Shown here piece after piece: positions 8,892-17,484 of a DNA stretch of 64,000 nucleotides. The notes beneath the pieces were generated by a model, which made no database searches, was not told where the DNA came from, and saw nothing but the letters and a program-made list of their open reading frames with translations. Numbering within the stretch: the first letter of the stretch is position 1; every line of letters begins with the position of its first letter. Source of the DNA: Pseudoalteromonas xiamenensis (lineage in GTDB: Bacteria > Pseudomonadota > Gammaproteobacteria > Enterobacterales > Alteromonadaceae); NCBI RefSeq assembly GCF_042431545.1, contig NZ_JBHLYX010000016.1; one strand, written 5' to 3'. The position numbers and the translations under genes are program-made.

Positions 8892-10046
8892 ATGGATTTT
8901 GCTATTACTAGCTATCAACAATCGCTCTACGATTCAGCCTTGCGCTTTTCACAAGAAGTCTTGGATAAAGGCGCTGCAACAAGGCTGTCAAAACATGCCT
9001 TTGACAAACAACTTTGGCAGAAAGCTGCTGAGTTTGGATTCGCGGGACTTCCTATTGACGAAATGTATTGCGGTTCTGGGTTGAACGTACAAAACACCAT
9101 GTTAATGGTTGAAGCGCTCGGTAAGGGCAGTCGAGATCTCGGTTTGGCGTTTTCTATGTGCGCGCACCTGTTCGCGTGTGTTATGCCATTGGCTCGATTC
9201 GGCTCTACGTATTTAAAACAAACGTACCTTGAGGCATTAAGCACTGGCGGCATGATAGCGGCCAATGCGGCAACAGAGCCAACAGCCGGTTCTGATATCT
9301 ATGCGATGGCTGCTACCGCAAAGAAAGTGGATGGTGGTTACCTCTTAAATGGTCAAAAGACATTTATCACAAATGCCCCTGTCGCAGACGTCTTCATTGT
9401 CTACGCCAAAACTGCACCTGAATTTGGCTTTATGGGGGTGTCTTGCTTTTTGGTTGAGAAAAGTGCGGCAGGTCTAAGTGTGGGGGCGAATCATCCTAAA
9501 GATTGTTTAAGTACCTGTCCTTGGAGTGATGTGTTTTTTGATGATGTGTTTGTGCCGGAAACTCACCTCATTGGTAGCGAAGGCGCGGGCGGCGCGATAT
9601 TTCATGACTCAATGATTTGGGAAAAAGGCTGCTTGTTTGCGTTGTTTGCAGGTGCGCTTGAGCGAATTGTCGAAAGTACCATTGAATACGCGAAAGAGCG
9701 TAAACAATTCAAAAAGCGCATAGGTCATTTTCAATCAGTGTCCAATCGCATCATCGACATGAAACTCCGTCTTGAGCAGTGCAAATTGATGCTTTATCGC
9801 GCAGGTTGGAAGTATGACCAAGGTTTAGACGCGGAAATGGACATTGCAATGAGCAAAATGTTGATTTCTGACTACGCCGTACAATCGGCGCTCGATGCCA
9901 TACAAACCTTTGGCGGCAGTGCGATGGACAGAGAAATGGGCATTATCCGCCAACTACTTGATGTACTGCCGAGTAGAACTTTTTCAGGAACTAATGATAT
10001 TCAGCGCGAAATTATCGCGCGTAAGCTTGGGCTAAGGAGTGCATAG
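8892..10046 (+). CDS. pigA: PigA, L-prolyl-carrier protein dehydrogenase
   Basis: An acyl-CoA-dehydrogenase-type flavoenzyme of 384 residues. In prodigiosin synthesis this family oxidises L-prolyl bound to the carrier PigG to pyrrolyl-2-carboxyl-PigG by two two-electron steps. The domain order is standard: an N-terminal helical domain, a central beta domain with TEPTAGSDIYAMAATA and GQKTFITNAP (flavin and substrate contacts), then a C-terminal helical domain with ERKQFKKRIGHFQSV, TFGGSAMDREMG and the end motif GTNDIQREIIARKLGLR. It is the first gene of the operon, with the next start 1 nt after its stop. The assignment rests on this family plus the exact pig gene order behind it. Confidence 0.93.
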   Translation: MDFAITSYQQSLYDSALRFSQEVLDKGAATRLSKHAFDKQLWQKAAEFGFAGLPIDEMYCGSGLNVQNTMLMVEALGKGSRDLGLAFSMCAHLFACVMPLARFGSTYLKQTYLEALSTGGMIAANAATEPTAGSDIYAMAATAKKVDGGYLLNGQKTFITNAPVADVFIVYAKTAPEFGFMGVSCFLVEKSAAGLSVGANHPKDCLSTCPWSDVFFDDVFVPETHLIGSEGAGGAIFHDSMIWEKGCLFALFAGALERIVESTIEYAKERKQFKKRIGHFQSVSNRIIDMKLRLEQCKLMLYRAGWKYDQGLDAEMDIAMSKMLISDYAVQSALDAIQTFGGSAMDREMGIIRQLLDVLPSRTFSGTNDIQREIIARKLGLRSA

Positions 10047-10047
10047 C

Positions 10048-12075
10048 ATGGTTATTCAACGTATTTTTGCGGTTCTATATATGTTAGCTGGGATTGGCAA
10101 AGCGTTTCCTGCGCTTGAAAATGTTCCGGAGATACTCGCGCGTGCGGCAAAAGCAAATGAAGGAACTTGGTATTATGCACCAAGTCTGTGGTTTGCTGAG
10201 CATGGCATGTTTATGTCTACGCTTGTCGGCATCTGTTTGTTCGGTTCTGGTTTAGCGCTTTGGCTTAATCCTCGTTGGGTAAAGCGAGTGATATATGCGC
10301 AGTTAGCGATGATGGTGGTCTTTATGACAATCCTGCACCGTGCCGAACCGAAAGTTCTATTTTTAGATAGTATTTTTATCCTTGCATCGCTTTATTTCTT
10401 GCGTTTACAGCACCAGCGTTTACCAAAGCTTAAGGCACTTCTGAGCAAAAAATTCTCAGAGCCAAAAAGCTTGAAACGACCAGAGTCAAATGTGTTTGAT
10501 AGCCAGTACGATGTTGTCATTGTGGGTGGTGGTGTATCGGGGTTGACCGCGGCGAGTGAATTTGAAGACGCGAGAGTGTTAGTGCTTGAAAAGAGTCCAA
10601 CATTTGGGGGCAATGCGCGCTTTCACTTGCATGATAACTTAAAGCACCCAACCGCAGGGGTTTGTTTTCAGGAACCACAACCTGGCTCGCAAATGGCTGC
10701 ATTGTTGAAAAAGCTTGGATTAGCCGATGCATACAAGAACAGTGCTGCAGCCACGTTAGTGTTTTTTGACACGAAGTTGTTATTAAGTTCAATCCTTGAG
10801 GTCACTGTTGGCTTCTTAAAATTTCCGAGTTATCTGATTAAACCTTCGGTGTGGGCTTTGACGGGGCAATTGTTGAAAAACGCCTTGATTGGTAAGCCTT
10901 ATGTGGTTTCACCGAAGCAATTGGGAGACCCTATCTTTGCTGACCTTTATCAATTCTTAGACAATTTTCATCCGAGTAAACCGCTTTATCCAGCTGTACC
11001 ATTTGTTGAGAACGACGCATGGTCTCAAACCGATATGGCTGTCATGGACAAAATGTCTTTGTATACCTACTTGTTTGATGAAGCAAATCGACCAGAACTA
11101 CCAGATCACCTAGTGCCACCTAAAAAATTGGGCAAATTGGTTGAAAATGCCGTTGAGACAACGCTTCGTGTTGAGTGCTTAGATATCCACCAAGTGTCCG
11201 CGTATGTTGGCTTGCATTTTTTGGTTGGTTATCTGCGAGGCAATTTAGTCACCTTAGCTGGCGGTAATGGCAACATTAGTAGTGCATTGAACAATTATTT
11301 GAGCACGAAGAAAAATGTCACGCTGGCGAATGAGGCGAAAGTGACTGCGCTTGAGAACATCAATGAGGGTGTGCAGATTGCGTTTGAACGAGGAGAACAG
11401 GCGTTCACTATTGTGGCCAAACAACTTATTTGGGCTGCACCGAAGCCTGCGTTTACCGCGCTTTTCGACGATATTCCAAAAGCACAACTGGACGCAATTC
11501 AAGCAATCCGACACGAAGATTATTATCTCGCTAACGCATTACTGACCAAACCAGTAATGACCTCTTCATTCGGTGGTTACATGATTGAGCCGGCACCGAA
11601 AAATTCACCTTTCTCGTGGTGCCGAGCTGGTACGTGTTTAGTGGCGAATTGGATGGATGACACCACGAAAAGCAATGTCGGGGTATTAACAATGCTCAAG
11701 CCGACGACTCGAGATGAGCGCCAAGGACAGACAGCGAAAGAGGATTTCTTTGGTCTACAACAACAAAGTTACTTTGAGATTGCTCGAGTGCTTGAGAACC
11801 AAGGTATTAATCCGAACATCGTTGAAGACATTCAAATTTGGTATTGGCCACAAGGGCTCGTTACATCCGTGATGGGTCAGCAAGCGCAGCAACTATTTGA
11901 AACGGCAAGTCAGTCAATCGGTCACATTCATTTTGCCAACCAAGACAGTATTGGCGTTGGTAACATCGAAAGTGCTATTGCGGCTGCACATATTGCGGTT
12001 AAGCGTGTTCGTGACGCGGTTCAACCTCACCTATCTAATCAAGACAAGCGCGACACTTCGGAGGTAGTTTTATGA
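10048..12075 (+). CDS. pigB: PigB, H2MAP oxidase (membrane-anchored flavin oxidoreductase)
   Basis: In the known pathway PigB oxidises dihydro-MAP to 2-methyl-3-n-amylpyrrole (MAP), the monopyrrole half of prodigiosin. The 675-residue protein has an N-terminal membrane module of about four helices (residues 1-125), then an amine-oxidase-type FAD domain opening with the Rossmann motif YDVVIVGGGVSGLTAASEF and VLVLEKSPTFGGNARFH (about residues 153-195). The ATG at 10048 is preferred over a GTG at 10039 because GGAG at 10036-10039 is its ribosome site. The start is 1 nt past the pigA stop, and the end overlaps pigC by 4 nt. The membrane module suggests final pigment steps occur at the inner membrane. 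Confidence 0.92.
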   Translation: MVIQRIFAVLYMLAGIGKAFPALENVPEILARAAKANEGTWYYAPSLWFAEHGMFMSTLVGICLFGSGLALWLNPRWVKRVIYAQLAMMVVFMTILHRAEPKVLFLDSIFILASLYFLRLQHQRLPKLKALLSKKFSEPKSLKRPESNVFDSQYDVVIVGGGVSGLTAASEFEDARVLVLEKSPTFGGNARFHLHDNLKHPTAGVCFQEPQPGSQMAALLKKLGLADAYKNSAAATLVFFDTKLLLSSILEVTVGFLKFPSYLIKPSVWALTGQLLKNALIGKPYVVSPKQLGDPIFADLYQFLDNFHPSKPLYPAVPFVENDAWSQTDMAVMDKMSLYTYLFDEANRPELPDHLVPPKKLGKLVENAVETTLRVECLDIHQVSAYVGLHFLVGYLRGNLVTLAGGNGNISSALNNYLSTKKNVTLANEAKVTALENINEGVQIAFERGEQAFTIVAKQLIWAAPKPAFTALFDDIPKAQLDAIQAIRHEDYYLANALLTKPVMTSSFGGYMIEPAPKNSPFSWCRAGTCLVANWMDDTTKSNVGVLTMLKPTTRDERQGQTAKEDFFGLQQQSYFEIARVLENQGINPNIVEDIQIWYWPQGLVTSVMGQQAQQLFETASQSIGHIHFANQDSIGVGNIESAIAAAHIAVKRVRDAVQPHLSNQDKRDTSEVVL

Positions 12076-14720
12076 GTTCTTCATACGTCGTAGAAATTAC
12101 GGGTAATAACACGCTAGAAAGGACGAGTCTCGGTGGTAAAGCACACTCGCTAAATCACTTAGTACAGGCTGGTTTACCAGTACCGCCAGCGTTTTGTGTG
12201 ACTGCACACGCCTATGAACAGTTTATCGGTGACGCAGTGCCAAGCGAAGTGATGAATAGCGGTGATCTTGAGCAAATTCGCAGCGCGATTCTTGAGGCTA
12301 ATTTACCGGATGCTATTCGTGATGCAATTGTCTCAGCGTATGAGCATTTGGGGTCAAGTAGCGATGTTGCCGTGCGCTCGTCAGCTCTGGATGAAGATGG
12401 TCAAAGTCAGTCTTTTGCGGGTCAATATGAAACGTACCTACACATCAATGGGCAAGAAGCGGTATTGAATAAAGTGCAAGCGTGTTGGGCTTCGCTTTGG
12501 GCTGAACGCGCTGCGGGTTATCGCAACGCAGATGCCTCACAAACGGCCATTGCCGTTGTACTGCAAACGATGGTGGCAGCTGATTGTGCAGGCGTTTTGT
12601 TTACACGCGATCCAATCTCAAACCGCGAAGATCGATTGGTTATTGATGGTTGTTGGGGATTAGGAGAAGGCGTCGTCTCTGGGCAGGTTTCTACGGATAC
12701 CTTCACGTTAGACAAAGTGAGCGGAGAATGTGTTGAAAAACAATTGCGTCACAAATCTCATTATTGTGTACGCCAAGAAAATGGTCACATTGCACTGGTT
12801 GAAACACCAACAGAGAAGCGCGACAGTGCCTGTTTGACGGCGCACCATTTAGAGCAATTGTGGACACTCGCAAAGCAAGCTGAAACGCTTTATGGCTGTG
12901 CATTGGACATCGAGTGGGCAGTAAAAGACGACAAAGTTTGGTTGCTGCAAGCGCGTCCTGTAACGACCACCAATCAAGCGTCGGGTGTTGTCTATGCAAA
13001 CCCATGGGAAGCGTCTCAGTCAATCAAAGAAGGAGCGTTCTTCTCTCGTATGGACACGGGGGAAATCGTTACAGGATTGATGACGCCGCTTGGTCTGTCA
13101 TTTTGTGAGTTTTATCAAAAACACATTCATGGCCCAGCGGTCAAAACGATGGGGTTAGCTGATATTGGTGATTGGTCTATTTACATGGGCTACATCCAAG
13201 GTCAGGTTTATCTCAATATTTCTGGTTCTGCGATGTTGCTACGTCAATGTCCTCCAACACGCGATCAGATGAAATTCACCACGCGTTACGCAACGTCAGA
13301 TATCGACTTTACGAATTACAAAAACCCGTATGGCGAAGGTGTCGATGGATGGGCATACACGAAAAGTGCATGGCATTGGTTAAAACAACAAGTCCACAAC
13401 ATGCGTACAGCAGGGAAAACCGTTGAAAACATGATTTCGCTTCGCGAACGAGAAACCAAACGCTTCCTTGCTATGGACTTAGCGAGTCTTTCTTTGGCGG
13501 AATTGAATACGGAATTAAAACGTATTGATGGCTACTTCTTGGAAAGTTGTGCTGCGTACATGCCGTTCTTTTTACAATCGTTTGCCCTTTATGACGCACT
13601 TGCTGAAACCTGTCAGCATTATTTGCCAAACGAAGGTAATGGATTACAGAACCGCATTAAAGCATCGATGAACAACCTTCGTACCATTGAAGTGACGCGC
13701 GGTATCCTCGACTTAGTGGATGTTGTTGCGCCAAACGCAGAACTACGTTCGCTGTTCATGGCCACAGAAGCGGATGAGTTAGTAAAAATTCTACCCGAAC
13801 ACCCATTAGGTAAGGTGTTCTGGAACAATGAATTTGAAGCCTTTTTAGCTGAGTTTGGCTCGCGTGGTCGCCAAGAGTTTGAATTGAGCTTGCCTCGTTG
13901 GCGCGATGACCCAACTTATTTGCTTCAAGTAATGAAAATGTATTTAGAGCATCCGGTTGATTTAGAAGCTAAATTGGCACAAACCGAAGCACTTCGACAA
14001 GCCGACAGCGATGCTCTACTAAATGCAATGCCTTGGCTTGGACGCTTCAAACTTAAAAACATCATTAAGTTATACGGTGTGATGGCTGAACGACGTGAGG
14101 CGACGCGTCCAACGTTTATCACCGAAACATGGTTCTATCGCAAAATCATTCTTGAAGTCCTTGGTCGTCTAGAGAATCAAGGGATCGTGTCAAAAGATGA
14201 TTTGCCGTACATCGACTTTAACCAATTCCGTGCATATGTTGCCGGCGAAATTGCGCCGCAAGAGGCATTTTCTCAAAAATTGCTGGACGCGAATCGCCAC
14301 GCTCACTTATTGAATGTACATGCTGAAGAACCTCCAATGTGCATCATCGGTGGCTATACACCAAAGGTCAAAGCTGCAGTGGCCGAGGGCCAAAATTCAT
14401 TTAATGGACTTGCCGCAAGTCCTGGAAAAATTGTGGCTAAGGCCCGTGTCATTACAGATTTACAAACGCAAGCCAAAGAGCTGAAACCAGGCGAAATTCT
14501 CGTGGCGAAATACACAGATGCGAGTTGGACACCACTTTTTGCCTTGGCGGCGGGTGTTATCACAGACATTGGTTCGACACTTTCTCATAGCTGTATTGTC
14601 GCGAGGGAATTCGGTATTCCCGCGGTGGTCAATTTACACCATGCAACAACGGCGATTGAAAGCGGCGATACCTTAATCCTCGACGGTGATGAGGGCGTGG
14701 TCATTATTCAACGCGAGTAA
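12072..14720 (+). CDS. pigC: PigC, prodigiosin synthase (MBC-MAP condensing enzyme)
   Basis: Catalyses the terminal ATP-dependent condensation of the bipyrrole aldehyde MBC with MAP to give the tripyrrole prodigiosin. The 882 residues are built like phosphoenolpyruvate synthase: an N-terminal ATP-grasp domain (GGKAHSLNHLVQAGLPVPPAF, VAVRSSALDEDGQSQSFAGQ, TRDPISN, IEWAVKDDKVWLLQARP; about 1-300), a central family-specific region (300-770), and a C-terminal phosphohistidine domain with DIGSTLSHSCIVAREFGIP and conserved His839. The length is close to that of the Serratia enzyme. It overlaps pigB by 4 nt. The 169-bp gap behind it is the largest inside the operon. Confidence 0.95.
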   Translation: MSSSYVVEITGNNTLERTSLGGKAHSLNHLVQAGLPVPPAFCVTAHAYEQFIGDAVPSEVMNSGDLEQIRSAILEANLPDAIRDAIVSAYEHLGSSSDVAVRSSALDEDGQSQSFAGQYETYLHINGQEAVLNKVQACWASLWAERAAGYRNADASQTAIAVVLQTMVAADCAGVLFTRDPISNREDRLVIDGCWGLGEGVVSGQVSTDTFTLDKVSGECVEKQLRHKSHYCVRQENGHIALVETPTEKRDSACLTAHHLEQLWTLAKQAETLYGCALDIEWAVKDDKVWLLQARPVTTTNQASGVVYANPWEASQSIKEGAFFSRMDTGEIVTGLMTPLGLSFCEFYQKHIHGPAVKTMGLADIGDWSIYMGYIQGQVYLNISGSAMLLRQCPPTRDQMKFTTRYATSDIDFTNYKNPYGEGVDGWAYTKSAWHWLKQQVHNMRTAGKTVENMISLRERETKRFLAMDLASLSLAELNTELKRIDGYFLESCAAYMPFFLQSFALYDALAETCQHYLPNEGNGLQNRIKASMNNLRTIEVTRGILDLVDVVAPNAELRSLFMATEADELVKILPEHPLGKVFWNNEFEAFLAEFGSRGRQEFELSLPRWRDDPTYLLQVMKMYLEHPVDLEAKLAQTEALRQADSDALLNAMPWLGRFKLKNIIKLYGVMAERREATRPTFITETWFYRKIILEVLGRLENQGIVSKDDLPYIDFNQFRAYVAGEIAPQEAFSQKLLDANRHAHLLNVHAEEPPMCIIGGYTPKVKAAVAEGQNSFNGLAASPGKIVAKARVITDLQTQAKELKPGEILVAKYTDASWTPLFALAAGVITDIGSTLSHSCIVAREFGIPAVVNLHHATTAIESGDTLILDGDEGVVIIQRE

Positions 14721-14725
14721 CTTAC

Positions 14726-14766
14726 ATCTTGAGTCCTGTGGGGGTGTAAACCCCCCTTTACAAGAT
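14726..14766. promoter_or_regulatory. Hairpin in the pigC-pigD gap containing palindrome copy 2
   Basis: TGTAAA-CCCCCC-TTTACA occupies 14745-14762, the only copy of the dispersed palindrome with a 6-base centre. Around it a G5/C5 stem with loop TGTAAA (GGGGG 14740-14744, C-run 14751-14756) and an outer ATCTTG/CAAGAT pair (14726-14731 and 14761-14766) can form a longer hairpin. It lies just after the pigC stop in the only sizeable gap of the operon, so it could reduce read-through or protect an RNA end. It has no proper T-run, so it is not a standard terminator. Confidence 0.6.
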
Positions 14767-14889
14767 AGCCAATTTCAACAAGCAACAAACGGATGGCGGG
14801 CATAGGTATGCCAAGCCGCTGTAGGCTTTGTCGTGCCTAAAAAGCCGTCAACGCCGACGAAACCTAGATGGCAGCATAAGGAATTCATC

Positions 14890-17484
14890 ATGACAACCAT
14901 GATAGGAAAAACAACGTCAGCATCACACCTCTATGAGCAAGTGTGGCATGCCAACGAAGCCACAACGACGAATTCAAAGAAAGACACCATTACGGTGGGC
15001 GTAGTTGTTGTAACGAAAGATCCTGCATTTTTTCAAACGGGTCTGGGTGTGTTGAATGACATTCGAGATTATGTGTTCAAACGTGTTCAAATTTCAGCTG
15101 AGATCCCATTAAAGCTTTCAGCACTTGCACAGAGCGAGCTGTATTCTGAAGCAAAAGAAAAAGCGATCCATTTTCTTCGCAACCAAAAGAAAACCATCAA
15201 TATTGAAGTGATCCAATGTGCCAGTTTAGCGGAAGCGACGGGTCGCATCATTCACGCTAACGCGTTAGCCGAGCACCCTGAATTTCAAGTCGGCATGGTG
15301 TTTTATGATCAAACATCATTGGGGTATACCGACGATAAAATTGATCAAATAGACCGCGACCTTGATGCGTTTTACCGCGCAATGCACAAAGTAGGCATAC
15401 CTGCGTTCTATTCTACCTTCTCAACCGTCACATTTATCCGTGACCTACGCTCACCAATTCGCTACTTACCACAGCAATATCGCGAAATTGTGCGTTCAGA
15501 AGACCCTGGCACCTTCCAAACGGAGCTGCTGTGTTTGTGGATGGATTTCTTTGAAATGAATTACACGAACCGTCGAGTGAAACCTACAGGTTGTGCCGAG
15601 CCTCACAATACATTAGGCGAAGAGCTTATTAAGTTTTTTGGTCGTACGGCGCCGGGTAATTGGCTTGTGTCCTATTTCACGGGGTCCGTTGTGTCAAATT
15701 TGATAGGTCACTTAGACCGACATGCTTCAACACAAGGCGGCCTTGTACTGCGTGGTCAGAATGAACATGCAATTGCATGTGGTGCAATTGCGAACTGGCA
15801 GCTCTACCGTAAACCGTTTTTAGCGGTGGTGACATCGGGTATGTTGGACGAGTTTAAGGGGACATTAATCAACTTAAAAGAAACGGCTGCACAAGGGATT
15901 ATCGTTGCTGCAGAGAACCGATTAAGCCAGTGGTACAGTTTCCAAGGCACGATCACGGCAACAGAAGATACCCGCCGAGTATTTGAAGCACGTGGGATCC
16001 CTTACGTATACATGGATGAAGTTGAAAACATGACCGCGGATTTGGCGCGTGCATTTGAATTGTTCCATCAAGGCAAAGGGCCGGTTGTAATCCTTGCTAC
16101 TCAAAACGTGCTTGAGTCCTCATTGCCACTGGATAAAGCCATTGAAGAATTCATCCCTGAAGTGATTGAAAATGAGCAAGTTGCTCCTCAATCTGATGCG
16201 CTCAAGCAGGCAATTGATTTGGTCAACAACGGACCCGAGAAATTGGTGTGGCAGTTAGGTCCAGTGACGGAAGATGAATATGCGCTAGTTCATGAAATTG
16301 CTGAACAAGCAGGTATCGCGTTAGTTGACACCCTAGCGCACCCAGGTTCTGTACCGAAATATTACCAAGGAAAGCGCAATCCGCATTTCTTGGGAACGTT
16401 GGCGATTTACGGCTATACGCCAAAGGTCTATCACTTCTTCCATACCAACGACAAACTCAATGAGCTGTCTGAGCAAAGCTTATTTATGATTAAAAGTCGT
16501 GTGGCACAAGTGGCGACGCCATTCTCTGATGCGCGTTTAGAACGTAAAGTTCACGTGGTTCAAGTAACGCATAACGAACGCCATTTGTCGCCTTATGCAG
16601 ACGTTCAAGTAAATATGAATTGCTTGGCGTTTTTGCAGGCTATCAAAGATAACTTAAACGTCTCTGACGAGTTGAAAGCAAAACGCGTTGCGAACATTCA
16701 CAGCTACGTGGATTCACAATCGGATGTGATCAGTAAGCTCCCTACCCTTCCGATGTCGCCTAACTACTTCTTTAGTCAACTGAACGGCGTCGTAGAGTCG
16801 CTCATTGAACAAGAAGGTTTCGATTACACGGGGGTATATGATGTGGGTCGCTGCGGTATTTCAGCCGTTCGTAACGTTGCGAAAACACGTCGAGGTTTCT
16901 CGGGCTGGTACGGGCGTGCACTGATGGGCGATGCTCTACTTGCATCTACCTACCTCGCGTTCACGAGTAACACGAACGTAATCGCGTTTATCGGCGATGG
17001 CGCAAAAGGTATTGTGCCTGACATTTTACCTAGCTTTATCGACAACATTTTAAGCCACCCTGAACTTTTGGATAAAAGCATCACGGTATTTTACTTCTGT
17101 AATGGTGGCTTGTCGGTGATCAACACTTACCAAGAACGCATTTTGTTTAACCGTACTTCTCGCCAAATGCGTTTGGTGAATATTGACCAACCTGAGTATT
17201 CACTCGATGTTGGTGATTTCACGGTTCAAAACAAAACGCTGACTCGATTCGATGAAACGTCTATTCGTGAAGCGCTCACCTCAAAACGCCGACTGAATTT
17301 ATTCTCTGTTGTGCTTGGCCACAACAACGAAGGCGATGGCATGTCATTGGCGACAGCGAAGGGCTGGCAACGCGATCCTGGCGATTTGGCTGAGCTAGAA
17401 GCCCGTCGTGCACAGGCTCAATTATCAGAGACTCAACACAGCCCGACATTTGAAGATAGTACCCAACAAGGAGTGTCACTATGA
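14890..17484 (+). CDS. pigD: PigD, thiamine-diphosphate-dependent acyl transferase of MAP synthesis
   Basis: Family knowledge: PigD decarboxylates pyruvate and adds the two-carbon unit to 2-octenal in a Stetter-type 1,4-addition, giving 3-acetyloctanal for MAP. The protein has 864 residues. The C-terminal ThDP-binding motif is GDGAKGIVPDILPSF (Gly702-Asp703-Gly704) with Asn738 in FYFCNGG. The upstream PYR-type domain lies at about 220-420. The ATG at 14890 has AAGGA 7 nt upstream; a GTG at 14833 is in frame but unsupported. It overlaps pigE by 4 nt. Confidence 0.93.
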   Translation: MTTMIGKTTSASHLYEQVWHANEATTTNSKKDTITVGVVVVTKDPAFFQTGLGVLNDIRDYVFKRVQISAEIPLKLSALAQSELYSEAKEKAIHFLRNQKKTINIEVIQCASLAEATGRIIHANALAEHPEFQVGMVFYDQTSLGYTDDKIDQIDRDLDAFYRAMHKVGIPAFYSTFSTVTFIRDLRSPIRYLPQQYREIVRSEDPGTFQTELLCLWMDFFEMNYTNRRVKPTGCAEPHNTLGEELIKFFGRTAPGNWLVSYFTGSVVSNLIGHLDRHASTQGGLVLRGQNEHAIACGAIANWQLYRKPFLAVVTSGMLDEFKGTLINLKETAAQGIIVAAENRLSQWYSFQGTITATEDTRRVFEARGIPYVYMDEVENMTADLARAFELFHQGKGPVVILATQNVLESSLPLDKAIEEFIPEVIENEQVAPQSDALKQAIDLVNNGPEKLVWQLGPVTEDEYALVHEIAEQAGIALVDTLAHPGSVPKYYQGKRNPHFLGTLAIYGYTPKVYHFFHTNDKLNELSEQSLFMIKSRVAQVATPFSDARLERKVHVVQVTHNERHLSPYADVQVNMNCLAFLQAIKDNLNVSDELKAKRVANIHSYVDSQSDVISKLPTLPMSPNYFFSQLNGVVESLIEQEGFDYTGVYDVGRCGISAVRNVAKTRRGFSGWYGRALMGDALLASTYLAFTSNTNVIAFIGDGAKGIVPDILPSFIDNILSHPELLDKSITVFYFCNGGLSVINTYQERILFNRTSRQMRLVNIDQPEYSLDVGDFTVQNKTLTRFDETSIREALTSKRRLNLFSVVLGHNNEGDGMSLATAKGWQRDPGDLAELEARRAQAQLSETQHSPTFEDSTQQGVSL

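Noticed and set aside
14745..14762. TyrR box upstream of pigD
   Set aside because: The arms and 6-bp spacing fit a TyrR box, but five other copies have a 5-bp spacer and unrelated contexts, so a common dispersed element is the better explanation. I keep it as a repeat, not an operator.
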